64,000 nucleotides of DNA from Chinchilla lanigera (GCF_000276665.1 NW_004955470.1:516057-580056); one strand, 5' to 3'. Counted from the stretch's first letter, positions 1 to 10,373 are shown. The notes: generated by a model from the sequence alone, not told the origin. Numbers and translations: made by a program.

Positions 1-1350
1 CTCCAGGACTGTAATGAGGCAGAAGAGGAATCGCAAATGGAGTTTCCGTGATTTGTCACACCTGAAACCTCAAGTTAAAAGGAATTAAAAAGTGGAGTCC
101 AGAAACCAAAGAAAAATCCAAGGAAAAAGACTTTAAAATCCAGTGGTTCATTTAAATCACTAATTCTAATTTCTACCTATCTCTGCCCTTTATCTTCCCC
201 CATACTTGGAAGCACTTCAGTCACAGAGAGAGCCTGGGGACTTCAGGACACTGGCGCATACAGGCTGCTTCTGGTGCTTTATACAAACCAGCAGGGATGC
301 AGTGGTCTGGTGAAGCAGACAGACGCAGGCAGGCATGGGATGAAGGGCAAAAAGTCAGTAACCATGCAAAAGCCCAGACATATTGAAAGTCAGAATAACA
401 ATTCAAATAAAGAAAATAGAGCGGACCAACACTGAATGTGCAGTAGCTTACTGAGGGTAGTGAACGTTTCCTCTAGGGGACTGAAGAAGAGAATCCTAAT
501 TTAATCCAAGATAGCAGAGTAAGCTCCTAGACATATAGACACTCTGGGAGAAAGACAGCTGAGTTCTGTGTACAAAGCGGCTATGGGAGACATTTCAGAC
601 ATTTCCCTCCAGATGCACGCACTGTAGTTACTATGTGTCATCCTGAGAAGCGCCCCATTGTCTGGGTGAAATTAGGAAACCCTACGCTGTTTGTATCTCC
701 TAAATGCAGCAGCCACTTCTCATCAGTGATGTAGAAAGCACCCACGCTGACTATCAGTTTGCTGTTTCTTACATCTTTAAAGTGCTAACACAAGTACTCC
801 TCAAATTCTTCGGTGAAAAAATAGGAGGAAAAACTCTATGTTCATCCTACAAAACTGGTCTCACCTTGATCTCAAGGAAGTGTGAATGTCACACCCATCC
901 CCCATTTTCCCTGAGTCAAGGCAGTACTTTGGGGGTTGTACTCGGAGCAGGGTTTGGGGCAGCAGTAGAAATGCTATTTGTTTATTGACTTTCCCACTCA
1001 ATAAAATGAAAGCTCCATGAGGGTACAGGTTCTGGTCCATTTGTTCAGAATGCCTATGCCTAGGCCTGTGCAGGAGTCTATATAATTTTTTTAACATATT
1101 GGTAGTGATCAGTGTTTACTTCACTAGTTTGGGACCTGAAGCTATCTCCACTTTTACTGCCAGGAGGACCTGTGACACCTTAGATCTGTTAGAGAAAGGG
1201 GGCTTTGTGAGAACTAGAAGCCTTACTTGAGAACCTGGTTTACCTGAATAGCAGTGACAATGGTGACTCCTAAGTACATGATGACTCATTGTGTTGGTGC
1301 TCAGGGGGAAGGACTGAGGTGCTTTTGTATTGTCTAAGAGTAAATCTAAT
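1..1350. other. Intergenic, no gene recognised
   Basis: I see no V segment, RSS, octamer or named repeat here. Only short chance open frames occur. The sequence is ordinary unique-looking AT-moderate DNA. Confidence 0.5.
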
Positions 1351-1352
1351 GT

Positions 1353-1512
1353 GTTTTTATTTATTTATTTGAGACAGGGTCTCACTCTGTAGTGCATGCT
1401 GGCCTTGAAGTTGCTTATGTAACCCAGGCTATCCTCAAACTTATGGCCATCCTCCTGCCTCAGCCTCATGAATGCTAGGAGTACAGGCTAGTGCCACCAC
1501 ATCTGGATCTAA
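1353..1512 (-). repeat. B1-type SINE
   Basis: On the plus strand a T-rich tract is followed by 'gagacagggtctcactctgt', then the reversed B1/7SL-derived body ('cctcctgcctcagcctcatg', 'gccaccacatctgg'). This is the reverse complement of a B1-like SINE, so the element points to the minus strand. It is diverged and carries the extra internal 'ctggcc...cccaggct' repeat seen in rodent B1 relatives. Confidence 0.8.
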
Positions 1513-1514
1513 TG

Positions 1515-1863
1515 TTGTCTTGGTTACTTTTCTCTTGTTGCTGGGACAAAATATCTGACCCCCAAAATTAAGGAAAGAAAGGTTTATTTTGCTTACAGTT
1601 TGTGGAGGTTTCAGTCCATACTTGGCAGATTACAAGGCAGAGGGGCACATGGCAGAGGGCTACAGCTCAGGGTGGCAGAACACAGCCAAATCAGCAAGCA
1701 CACACAGGGCAGAATGACCTCAAGCACCCTTTTCCTCTCCCTTACATATGCAAACTATCCACCCCAGGGTGTGTAGCTCTCACACCCATAACTGATCAAA
1801 CTCTAAAAGCCTGCCCCATGACCGAATGAGGCTTTGCGGGGCACACAGACACAAACCATAGCA
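1515..1863 (-). repeat. MaLR-type solo LTR
   Basis: The plus strand begins with the reversed LTR end (ggttacttttctcttgttgctgg, acaaaatatctgac, then ggtttattt) and ends near 'acacaaaccatagcag'. Read on the minus strand this gives a TGCTATGGTTTGTGT start, an AATAAAcc polyadenylation region and a GTTAC-type end, as in mammalian-apparent LTR (MST/MLT-related) elements. No internal retroviral genes accompany it. The same family recurs near 3.6, 17.3, 27.9, 46.8, 53.3 and 57.6 kb. Confidence 0.6.
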
Positions 1864-2962
1864 GATGTCTATTTAAAATTGAAAATTGGGTGTAGATAGA
1901 AAAAATTATGCACACTGTTCTTATTCTATCAAGTGAACAGTAATATACTCCATGTAAAGATATGATATGCAAGTTTCATAATTATATATCCATAGTGTCA
2001 TGTATCTTGTGAGCAGTGAATACATGTAGCTTGTTTGAAAGAGTATACTTGATAATTAAAGCAGTTTGCATTTAGAAATTTTGTGGTACATCACTGAAAA
2101 CTATCTTTTAAATTGATTTCTGGATCTTTAGCAGGCATGACATTACAGTTTTTGGTGTAAGGAGGTTTTTATTTTGTTTTTGCGTGGCTCAGATCTCATC
2201 TCACAAGCACATTTGTTTCCATCCTCACACGTGCTTCATGTAGACTCCCTGTGCTCACACCTGGCTGCTCAGAGTCCCTAATGAATACTTCCCTGGAGAT
2301 ACGCTCTGAATGCCTTGGGTGGGAAAAGGCAATAAGATGGTGTCACAGCTCAACTCCTCCTGTTGCTCATGGTCTCAGAGAGGAGTTTAAGACAGATCAC
2401 AATATTTTAATAGTCAAAAAGTGATTTTAATGTGTTGAGTAAATAAAAATGTCTTCTAAAACCCTTTTGTGTCACTGACCTGTGTATTAGCAGTCACAAT
2501 GTACAGAGACATAATGGGTCAGAAGGCCAAAGTCCTTGATCTAACGATGATTTAAGTGGCCAGAAGTGATAATACATATCAGTTTATTCTTCATGTACTT
2601 TATTTGGCACTTACTAAGGTCTTTATTCATGAATTAAGTATGGCTTAAAGAGATGTGCTTTAGGATGAAGTTGACAAGAGGTTGGATATAACCATTATGA
2701 TAGATTCTACTAGTTTGTGTTTCGGATATGTCATGAGGATTTGATGGACCACACTTACAGGTATGTCTAGATAGGATCTACAACATTCTTGTTGTCCCTG
2801 GCCCATTCCTCTATGGGACACTGTTTCGTTTTTGTGCTTCCTAAATGTCAGTGACTAAGCTGATTTGCTTCATCATGCCCTCCATGTTTCTACATTGGAG
2901 CCAGCCAACCATGGATTGAATTTCTAGAACAATGTGACAGATTAATCATCTCTTCCATGAAG

Positions 2963-3003
<41 letters not shown>

Positions 3004-3635
3004 GTGTTGTGTTGCATTAAAAGATAGGCAGACTAATTCAGTCACATATAACTTTGGAACCATATTTTCAATAAATGTTATTGAACGCATAATTTTATTA
3101 TATGATGAGTGAAATTACAGAGTTCAAATTTCTTTTTAGATAATGAGGTTGTAGTATTAAAATGCTACATCATTCTTTGCATTGAAATATATTTATTAAA
3201 ATATAGTACCAAGAGTACTATATTTAGAATAAATATTAAAATTTATATTCTCAATTTGGAAGTGAAGGAAATATTTCAAAGAATTTTGGGGTATATGGAC
3301 CAAAATTTCATTTCTTTCTTTGTCAGTTTGTGATTTTTATTTTTAAAGCACGTTGTTGGAAGTGTTAAAACTCCATTATGCTCAACAAATCTAACTGAAG
3401 TAAAGCAAGTTCTTATGGCAATAGAATTTCATGTCTGGCTTGAATGTACTCAGGCATAAGTGAACACTCAAAATTCAAACATTGCTGACTGGTTATATTG
3501 AGCCAGGGGCAGCTTGTGTTGCTTGCTTTTTCTAATGGGATAACGGACAAGATAGTTTACTCTAAGGAGTAAGAAGTCAAATAAGTGGAAAAATACAATT
3601 TTACAATAGTAAAAAATTTTATTCTTTCTTAATTT
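1864..3635. other. Intergenic with a GT microsatellite
   Basis: No V gene or named transposon is recognised. The only clear structure is the (GT)n tract described separately. Short open frames here lack any family signature. Confidence 0.45.
2964..3001. repeat. (GT)n microsatellite
   Basis: A nearly perfect GT dinucleotide run of about 19 units on the plus strand. It creates a spurious poly-Thr/His open frame on the minus strand. Confidence 0.95.
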
Positions 3636-3637
3636 CT

Positions 3638-4100
3638 TTTCTTGTTGCTGAGACAAAATACCCAACACTCAAAGTTAAAAGAGGAATGATCTATTTGGCT
3701 CACAGTTTGTAGAGGTTTTAGCTCACAATCAGCTGGCTCCAAGGCAGGATGGCATGGCAGAGGGACATTACAGAGGAGAAACAGTTCATGAAAAAGCAGA
3801 GCAGGCAGACAGTAGCCAGTAGTGCAGTATCAAGCAACAAGCAACAAGCAGCAGTCTACCAGAAACCCTCTATCTGTCCCTCATATCTTATCCAGGCTAC
3901 TCACCCTTAGAGAAGATAGCATTTATACCCAGGCTGGGACACCCTTAATTCTACCCAGAATTAGGCCAAACCAATCAGTGGACTAATTTAATAATTCCAC
4001 ACACTTGATCCCAGCATCACACACTGCAGATTCGGCCACCTCCTGAAAGTTCCACCTAAAACCTCATGAAGTGTTGGGGAGACATCGAGCTTCTAAGATC
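3638..4100 (-). repeat. MaLR-type LTR, diverged
   Basis: The reversed LTR end 'cttgttgctgagacaaaata' is followed by the family's 'ggctcacagtttgtagaggt' motif and 'ctggctccaaggcagg'. The 3' part contains 'ccacctcctgaaagttcca', typical of reversed MaLR LTRs. It is longer and more diverged than the copy at 1.5 kb. The boundaries are approximate. Confidence 0.55.
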
Positions 4101-4505
4101 AAGTGGGTTCAGGATGGTATGGCCATAGAATCTGGGGACAACTAACCTCAGAAATACCATGCTACAAAAAACTCAGTGTAAATTGGCAATATTCAAAATA
4201 TATTTAAATTACATTGTTACTGTTCTACAACAATTCTCTGCCTGTTATGCTGACTAAATAACCTTGGCAATTGTCTGCCAAAAGGGATACTGAGTATGAG
4301 CTGTCAGGCCACTACTGCTGTCATCATAGGTGATTAATCACAGGCCGTGTGGACCATCTCACTGTCTCATCTAATGCTGTTGTAGAAAAGCAGACCTAAA
4401 CATGAGATGCCTGAGTTGTTACTGAGATATACATGATACAGAGAGCAGCACACAGTTCCCAAAGTTCAGCCACACATGTGGCAGCTGGGCCACCTCCAGC
4501 AGGGA

Positions 4506-4533
4506 GGTTTGTGCTCCAGGATGTATTGCTGTG
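4506..4533 (-). promoter_or_regulatory. Recombination signal of the V2 pseudogene (12-RSS, imperfect)
   Basis: On the minus strand: heptamer CACAGCA (consensus CACAGTG), a 12-bp spacer, and nonamer GCACAAACC. The spacing is intact but the heptamer carries changes at its last two positions that probably weaken it. It directly follows the decayed V2 reading frame. Confidence 0.7.
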
Positions 4534-4845
4534 AGCTCTGTTTTTGGGCTTCATACACTGCATGTAGACTGCATGCAATAATAAACCTCCATGCCCTCAG
4601 CCTCTACCCTTCTGACTTTTCATGTGAAAACTGTCTGTGATCCACTGACACCGAAACTCTCTGAAACTCCAGAAGCTGGGTTGAAAATTCCATGGATAAA
4701 AACCTTGGAAAAGAGCCTGGCTTCTGCAGGAACCAACACAAGTCATTGTTTTCATCCCTGACTAGAACAGTTAGACTAGACCTGCAAGAGATGGAGTCCA
4801 CCTCTCCAGAAGTGACAAAGCTACATAGTGACTTTTAGGCCATCC
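4534..4845 (-). pseudogene. Immunoglobulin kappa V2-family pseudogene
   Basis: On the minus strand the frame carries recognisable V2 framework landmarks. SISCRSS is the FR1 end with the first disulphide cysteine. LCWFLQKPGS is FR2 with the V2-type LQKPG motif. VEAEG...VYYCMQ is the FR3 end with the second cysteine and the V2-typical CMQ. Between them the FR3 sequence is badly scrambled (no [11 protein letters not shown] block). The segment between CMQ and the heptamer is about 35 nt, nearly twice that of the intact V2 gene at 7.9 kb. It contains an in-frame stop and a repeated 'atgcagt' motif. No leader exon was recognised upstream. Role: none as protein; it is a relic of the V kappa repertoire. 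Confidence in the V2 assignment is good; the outer boundary is approximate. Confidence 0.8.
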
Positions 4846-6189
4846 TGATCTATAAACCAAGACCATGGCTCAAATACAAACCAACAAGCAAATGCAAACA
4901 AACAATGATTCAGCTGATCCAGGCAGAGCTCAGATGGGTAGTTCAGGTTCTCATTAGCCTGTGAGTATCCTTGGATCTGAAACCAAAAGCAAAGGAGTAG
5001 TGACTATGTGATGAACAACCAGAGGTCAAAGTACATAAGCAAATGGAAGCTCTGACATCTCCAACACAAAGACAAAGCTTTAAATTGGTAATTCCAAAAG
5101 GTTCAAAGTAACCTTAATGTTACTTTGCTTAATTTTCAAGGTATTTGAAAATGTCAGTAGCAATTAATTATGGTTTTCAGCCAATAACATTTAAAATCAA
5201 ATTACTTTTACTTCAATTAGAAGATAAAATTGAGTATATTTTCAATGTCCAACATCAAATCAATTTTTGTAAGCGACACTATGGATAAAACAAAACAAAA
5301 TTTTCTTTGTTTAAATGAATAACCCCTAAAACATAGCTTTTTAAAGTATTCATAGGTCACCCATTGTCTTATTAAAGTGAAGGTTCTCACCAGTTTAGGC
5401 TATTGTGGATCTGGTATTTCCAAGTGTACCACACTCTCCATGGTGCTGATGATGATGCTGGCTTTTGAAAAATGATTAAGAAGAAACTTTTTTATTTTAC
5501 CAAAAAGAATGTTACATGTTCTATTGAATAACCACACACACACACATATGTATGTGTATGTATGTATATACATATATATAAATGATTATTGTGTGTATTG
5601 AATGTAATTCTTCTTCTTTTTTTTCATTAACATAGGACTCAACAAAATCTCCATGTTCATTCCAGTCTTGCTCACAAAATGGAGAAGGATTATCCGGTTC
5701 CTTTTCATAACTAATAAACATCTCGAGAGTTGTGAAACAGTGACCACACTGGAACATCAGCTGTCAGTGTCACACTGTCATTGCTGACCTGGAAGCAGCT
5801 TTGCCAGAATTTTTTTCCTTTTGGAATATCTGTCAGGTTTCATGAGCGTTCTCATCAGGGCTTGGTAATTAGAATCAGATGATTCTATACGGTCCAAAAG
5901 CCCCTGCAGAGAGACACAGGCACAGAGGTGAGGATGGGAATCACAGGTGGAGGCTCCAGGCAGCTGAAAGCAGCAGCAGCCTTCACCTGGATCCACAGAC
6001 AGGTACAGAGATCACAGTCAGGCAGCTGACACCTTCCATGTAGATGCCCCCTACCTGGCTTGTAGGGGACAAGAGTTGATTCCCCTCTTTCTGTTACCTG
6101 CCTCCTTGGCTCCCATCCCTCTTGACCTTTCCTTTGAAAGCCTAAATATCCACATAGAGAATTTTTATATATTTATTTGTTGTCTGTAT
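4846..6189. other. Intergenic with unrecognised minus-strand open frames
   Basis: No V gene is seen. Two adjacent minus-strand frames (5521-5757 and 5778-5996) are rich in Lys/Glu and look like coding sequence. One ends in KILAKLLPGQQ and stop; the other contains CEQDWNEHGDF. I cannot match them to a family. A short CA/TA-rich tract lies at about 5530-5580. Confidence 0.35.
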
Positions 6190-6424
6190 TTTGCTTTTAG
6201 TATCTGTTCTGATCATTGACTATACTCTAAACTGGATTCCTTGTTTTTTTTTTTTATTGTTGTTGTCATTATACATTCTATGCATGAACCTTGTTTCAGA
6301 TGAAGAGCTGTCAGTATTGCCCCTACTCTGCAGGTTGTTGCTTCACTCTGTTGGTTGCTATGTAGAAGCTTTGTAGTTAGACGCAATTTTATTCCCTCGT
6401 TTTAATTTTGTCCCATGTGCTTTA
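6190..6424 (-). mobile_element. L1 (LINE) fragment inserted at a V1 pseudogene
   Basis: The plus-strand text 'cttcactctgttggttgct' and 'tgtagaagctttgtagtt' followed by 'gtccca' is the antisense of an L1 region well known in mammalian genomes. The element therefore reads on the minus strand. Its edge at about 6424 abuts the V1 framework-2 codons (KAPKL) of the pseudogene, so the LINE, or a deletion ending in it, removed that gene's 3' half and RSS. Confidence 0.55.
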
Positions 6425-6572
6425 GAGCTTGGGAGCCTTCTCTGGTTTCTGCTGATACCAGGCCAGATGACCATGAATGCTCTCTGTGGCCTGTAACTTA
6501 TGGTGACTCTGTCTCCATGAGCTGCAGATGTGGGGAATGCACCCTGGGTCATCTTGATGTCACAGCTGGCAT
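6425..6572 (-). pseudogene. Immunoglobulin kappa V1-family pseudogene, 5' half of V exon
   Basis: The intron acceptor AAG is followed by codons matching the V1 exon start: the tail of the leader, then CDIKMTQ, GDRVTIS and, in a shifted frame, [14 protein letters not shown]. The first conserved cysteine is replaced by tyrosine (TIC to ISY). A frameshift lies in CDR1. The exon stops after FR2, where L1 sequence begins. CDR2, FR3 and RSS are absent. The upstream intron is recognisable by its similarity to the intron of the gene at 24.2 kb up to about 6.66 kb, but it then switches into downstream flank of another V1 gene, so no leader exon follows. Non-functional. Confidence 0.85.
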
Positions 6573-6659
6573 CTTACATTGGAAACATAAGAACAAATAT
6601 CCACACAATTTAGTAATGCTGCATAAGGACCTACATGAAGGTCCATGTGTTTCTCACCA

Positions 6660-6955
6660 CACTGGGCTGAGTAAATTCCTGCTGGAGTGTCTTGAATAGC
6701 TTTTCTTTGGTTCACTGAGTTTTAAGTGATGCAAAAACATGGAATAATCAGGTGTCATACTCTTTCCTGTATATGAAGAAGGATTTGATATTCGGGGGTA
6801 CTGGGGCTTAGGAGAAGGAAGGGCAATGAGGGTGGAGAAGAGAATCCCTGACTTCTACCATATCCTGGAGTGATCCTCAAAACCTGGCTGCTTCTAGAAA
6901 GCAAGACACCAGGAGGAGCAGCTGGGGCTACCCAGCCTCACGCTTCTTTCTTGGG
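6660..6955 (-). repeat. V1 downstream-flank segment fused to a V1 intron
   Basis: From about 6665 onward the sequence ('gagtgtcttgaatagct', 'ttcactgagttttaagtgatg', 'gaaggatttgatattcgggg') matches the 3' flank of the V1 gene at 24.2 kb (about 23.86-24.12 kb). Just before it the match is to a V1 intron. This marks a deletion or recombination that joined two V1 units. Confidence 0.6.
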
Positions 6956-6956
6956 A

Positions 6957-6984
6957 GGTTTATGTAACGGTTTATATCACTGTG
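6957..6984 (-). promoter_or_regulatory. 12-RSS of truncated V1 pseudogene
   Basis: Minus strand: consensus heptamer CACAGTG, 12-bp spacer, nonamer ACATAAACC (consensus ACAAAAACC, one mismatch). It could in principle be cleaved by RAG, although the attached V segment lacks FR1. Confidence 0.85.
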
Positions 6985-7199
6985 GGAAGGTACTCATCAT
7001 ACTGCATACAGTAATAAGATGCAACATCTTCAGCCTCCAGGCTGCTGATGGTGAGAGTGTAATCTGTCCCAGACCCATTGCCGCCGAACCTGGGTGGGAC
7101 CCCGGATTCCAGATTGGTTGCAGCGTAGATCAGGAGCCTTGGAGCTTTCCTTGGTTTCTGCTGATACCAATTTAAATTGTAAACATCCCGACTGGCTCT
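6985..7199 (-). pseudogene. Immunoglobulin kappa V1-family pseudogene, 3' half of V exon
   Basis: This is an open frame from CDR1 to the RSS. It contains [18 protein letters not shown] (FR2), GVPPRF (start of FR3), [17 protein letters not shown], then [12 protein letters not shown] before a consensus heptamer. The second cysteine and the FR2 tryptophan are kept. FR1, the first cysteine, leader and promoter are missing: homology to other V1 genes stops abruptly after ASR at about 7199, where AT-rich unrelated sequence starts. RFGGNGSG replaces the usual RFSGSGSG. It cannot encode a complete domain but is only mildly diverged, suggesting recent truncation. It lies upstream (in transcription direction) of the complementary 5'-half pseudogene, and both contain FR2, so they derive from two genes rather than one split gene. 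Confidence 0.85.
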
Positions 7200-7876
7200 T
7201 AATTAATAATTCACACATGCCAACTCAAACATCTTTAATTGTTAAATATTGCTATAGAAGGATATCTTTAGTACATCCTTTTTTGTTAAATATTTTCATG
7301 AAACACCTAAATTTTATTCTATGTGTTCAAATAGTTGTCATTCCATTGTTCTGAAAGGTTAAGGCAAGAGGTTCAAAAGTTTGAGCCCAGGCTCAGCAAG
7401 TAAGTGATAAGTGATACGTAATTTTAAAATAAGACAATGAAAAAGATCTGTGTAGGTTGATCAGTGAAGAGATCTGACACTCACAAAAAGGACCCCAGTA
7501 CCAAACCAAAATAGAATTTTTATAAACCTCAAGATATACTCAACAAAAAGACACAAATTTGTTTATGGAGATCATATTTAATTCACAAATTAAAAAATCG
7601 TATAGGATTGGTATGAGCTTTTATTCAGTTCTATCACCATTAGTAGGATAGCCACCCTCATTCTCAATCTGCCTGTTCAAGGCAAAGTCTCTTTCAGCTG
7701 ACAGGTGAATGAGCAGATGTTGCTTGAGATTTAACCAAGTCACTCATGGTCCAGAGCTCTCAAGAACACCTGTTACCCTGAGAACTCCAGCATCTTCCTG
7801 TTGTGTAGACTGGAGACTTTGCTGTGCTGCTCCCTGACAAGCAACACACAAGGGCAGCTGGGCCTCCTTGGTGAGG
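7200..7876. other. Intergenic between V1 remnant and V2 gene
   Basis: AT-rich sequence with no recognised V or repeat up to about 7.7 kb. The last 150 bp is the 3' flank of the V2 gene. Confidence 0.5.
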
Positions 7877-7904
7877 GGTTTGTGTACGGGGCTGTATCAC
7901 TGTG
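7877..7904 (-). promoter_or_regulatory. 12-RSS of the intact V2 gene
   Basis: Minus strand: heptamer CACAGTG (consensus), 12-bp spacer, nonamer ACACAAACC (one mismatch to ACAAAAACC). Position and spacing are those of a functional V-kappa signal that pairs with a 23-RSS of a J kappa. Confidence 0.95.
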
Positions 7905-8634
7905 GGAGGATCATGTGTAGCTTGCATGCAGTAATAAACTCCAGCATCCTCAGCCTGCACCCGGCTGATTTTCAGGGTGAAATCTGTCCCTGACCCACTG
8001 CCACTGAACCTGTCTGAGACCCCAGAGGCCCTGTTGGAAACTTCATAAATCAGGAGCTGTGGAGACTGGCCTGGCTTCTGCAGGTACCAATCCAAATAGG
8101 TGTCTCCATTACTATGCAGGAGGCTCTGACTGGACCTGCAGGAGATGGAGGCCGGCTGTCCAGGGGCAATGGACAGGGAGAGTGGAGTCTGGGTCATCAC
8201 AACATCCCCACTAGATCCTGAAAGAAGAAGAGAGAAATTAAAGGTCTTGTACAAAAAATTGTAATCATTTTTACAATATCTTTTATTTTGTTCCAGGCTT
8301 TATAATTTTTATGATTTTGATGTACACACCAGAAATATTTAATTTTTTAAAAGAATTGGACAGTTCATCCCCACCAACCTTCCATATATCAGAGTTTTCA
8401 TCAAGGGCCTATACAGGTGCTAATTCCGACACTGCCCTTTCTCACTCTCACAGATGGGAACAGCACATGCACCATCCTGGAGGGGAGGCTGCTCATCTTT
8501 CTCATGCACAGAGCACACCTGGGCAGCAGGGGCCCCAGAGCTCACCTCTCACCCCACTCCCCTCCTCAGCTCCCTCTGTCCTTACCAGGGATCCAGAGCA
8601 TCAGCAGCCCCAGGAGCTGAGCAGGGAGCTTCAT
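7905..8634 (-). CDS. IGKV2-like: Immunoglobulin kappa variable gene, V2 family, apparently functional
   Basis: Two exons. The leader exon 8586-8634 starts [17 protein letters not shown], a hydrophobic signal peptide, and ends at a GTAAG donor. The V exon 7905-8217 follows a pyrimidine/AG acceptor (intron 8218-8585). The mature domain starts [12 protein letters not shown]. It has the first cysteine in SISCRSSQ, a long V2-type CDR1 ([10 protein letters not shown]), FR2 [18 protein letters not shown]2 EVSNRAS, FR3 [15 protein letters not shown], and VYYCMQ with germline CDR3 ATHDPP. All conserved residues (both Cys, Trp, the FR3 Asp) are present with no stop. The product, once joined to J and C kappa, is the antigen-binding half of a secreted or membrane immunoglobulin light chain. 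An octamer variant lies 41 bp upstream of the ATG. V2 assignment rests on the LQKPGQSPQ and CMQ signatures. Confidence 0.95.
8401..8500. repeat. V2 intron segment with an inverted copy at 10.5 kb
   Basis: The text around 'atacaggtgctaattccg' and 'actgccctttctcactctca' inside the V2 intron reappears, reverse-complemented and nearly identical, at about 10527-10628. It is therefore an inverted duplication roughly 2 kb away. Confidence 0.85.
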
Positions 8635-8674
8635 GCTGAACTGAACTGAGGAGCCCTGGTGAGTCAAGGCCAGA

Positions 8675-8682
8675 ATGCAGAT
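8675..8682 (-). promoter_or_regulatory. Octamer variant in V2 promoter
   Basis: The minus strand reads ATCTGCAT, one change from the Ig octamer ATTTGCAT. It ends 41 bp upstream of the V2 start codon, which is within the usual octamer window for V kappa promoters bound by Oct-1/Oct-2. One-mismatch octamers are tolerated in some V kappa genes. Confidence 0.6.
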
Positions 8683-8928
8683 GAGCTTTTATCTCAGTCT
8701 TGCAGGGCGGGTCCTCCCCAGGGGACATCATGTGAATCCCTCCTGGTGCAGCTGTGTGGAAAAAAAGCTAGTGTCAAAGTGGAAAGGGACAACAGAAGGG
8801 CCTCTCCTGTGAGCAAATTTACATAAAACCTCTTCTGTGTTTCAGGAAAACTCAGAAATTCAAGCAGTTTTTTCATTAAGAAGAATGAATTTCCGTATGT
8901 ATTTGGTGCTTCTTATTTTTTTTTGTAA

Positions 8929-9026
8929 GGGCCGAGGATATAGCTCAGCAGCTTAGCTCCTGCCTGGCAAGCGTGAGGTTGTGAGTTTGATTCCCGGTAC
9001 AAAAAAACAAGCAAACAAACAAAAAT
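8929..9026 (+). mobile_element. ID-type SINE (diverged)
   Basis: It begins GGGCCGAGGATATAGCTCAG, with a pol III A box (TAGCTCAGCAG) and B box (GAGTTTGATTCCCG), and ends in an A-rich tail with CAAA units. The match to the intact copy at 63.9 kb shows many substitutions, so it is an older copy. tRNA-derived; it is not a functional tRNA gene. Confidence 0.85.
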
Positions 9027-9229
9027 TTCTTTTGTAGATATAAGTTAGATGTGATAATTTAAACTGTTAAAAAGTAATACACATGTAATGTACAGAAGAG
9101 ACATTTATTGTGCAACAAATATAGTCCTTGTTTAGTAATGATTCAGATGGAGCTATAGAATTAAATGTCAAATTCACCATGAGCTTCTCATCCCCCTCCC
9201 AATCTAACACCTCCTGTAACCTGCAAGGA

Positions 9230-9359
9230 CTCAATGAAGTCTGCCACAAAAATTTGTTTTTTACTAGATGAGGATGTCATTTAAATTGCAGGATTTTTTT
9301 TGTTTTGTTTTCATCTGTTTCTTGTTTAATCCTACTTTTGAGGCCTTCATTTTTTTCTT
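9230..9359 (+). repeat. 130-bp direct repeat, copy 1
   Basis: The segment containing 'gaagtctgccacaaaaattt' and 'ctagatgaggatgtcattta' recurs in the same orientation at 10374-10503. The two copies flank an L1 fragment. They differ mainly by a handful of changes in the T-rich middle. Confidence 0.9.
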
Positions 9360-9639
9360 CCTGTGAATTCAGTTAATTGTCTGTTTTTATCTGTTGTGAA
9401 TCTGAAGAATTTCTTCTTGGATTACTTATAAGGTGTTATTATATGTAATAATTTCACTTGCATTTATATGAAAATGTTTTTAGTTTTCCTTTATTTTGAT
9501 GTAAAATGTCACTTAATGTAGAATTCTTGTCTGACTTTCTTACCACTGGCCCTGAATGTACCCTTCCACTGTCTTCTAGCCTCCACTTGTCATAATGAAA
9601 ACTCAATCAATGTCTTTTTAATATTTCTCGGTGTCTCTC

Positions 9640-10372
9640 CTTGGCAATTTTCTCTTTAATAGTTATGAAATTTCCAGTGAACATGTTTGGCCCCTTTGTC
9701 AAAGATAAAGTGGCTGAGTGTGTTTGTAGTTATGGCTGCTTCTTTCAGTCTGTTCCATTGATCTTCAGGTCTGTTTTTTGCCAATGCCATGCTGATTTAA
9801 TCACAGTAAGTTTGTAGTATAATTTCAAATCAGGTATTGTGATGCCTCCTGCCTTGTCTTTGTTCCCCAGGATTGCTCTTGCTATTCCGGGTCTCTTCTG
9901 GTTCCGGATGAATTTTAGGAATGTTTTTTCTAGGTCTGTGAGGTATACTAATGGTATTTGAGCAGGATTGCATTGAATCTGTATAACAATTTTGGGAGTA
10001 TGGCCATTTTCACAGTGTTTTTTCTTCCTACCCATGAGAAAGGAATATCTTTCTATTTTTTGAAATCCTCTTCAATATCTTTTTTTCACAGTATTGTAAT
10101 TTTCACTGGTATTGATCTTTTACTTCTTTTGTTAGATTGATTTCTAAGTATTTTAACTTTTTGGATGCTATTGTGAAAGGTATGGTTTCCCTAATTTCAC
10201 TCTTATTGTGTTTGTTTTCTTTGTATAGGAATGCTATTGATTTTTGAGTGTTGAATTTGTATCCAGCTATGCTACTGAAATTGTTTATTAATTCCAGGAG
10301 CCTTTTTGTGGAGTTTTTGGGGGGCCTGAGCAACTTTGTTGAAGGTAACAATATGTAGTATAACAACCACTG
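9640..10372 (-). mobile_element. L1 ORF2 fragment
   Basis: The minus-strand open frame at 9745-10035 carries L1 ORF2 C-terminal motifs (KAGGITIPDLKLYYK, AWHWQK). Further ORF2-like antisense text continues to about 10.37 kb ('tattgatttttgagtgttga'). The reading frame is interrupted and only the distal ORF2 part is present. This is a dead 5'- and 3'-truncated LINE. Confidence 0.9.
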
Positions 10373-10373
10373 A

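Noticed and set aside
2890..3090. Thr/His-rich minus-strand frame
   Set aside because: Translation of the (GT)n microsatellite.
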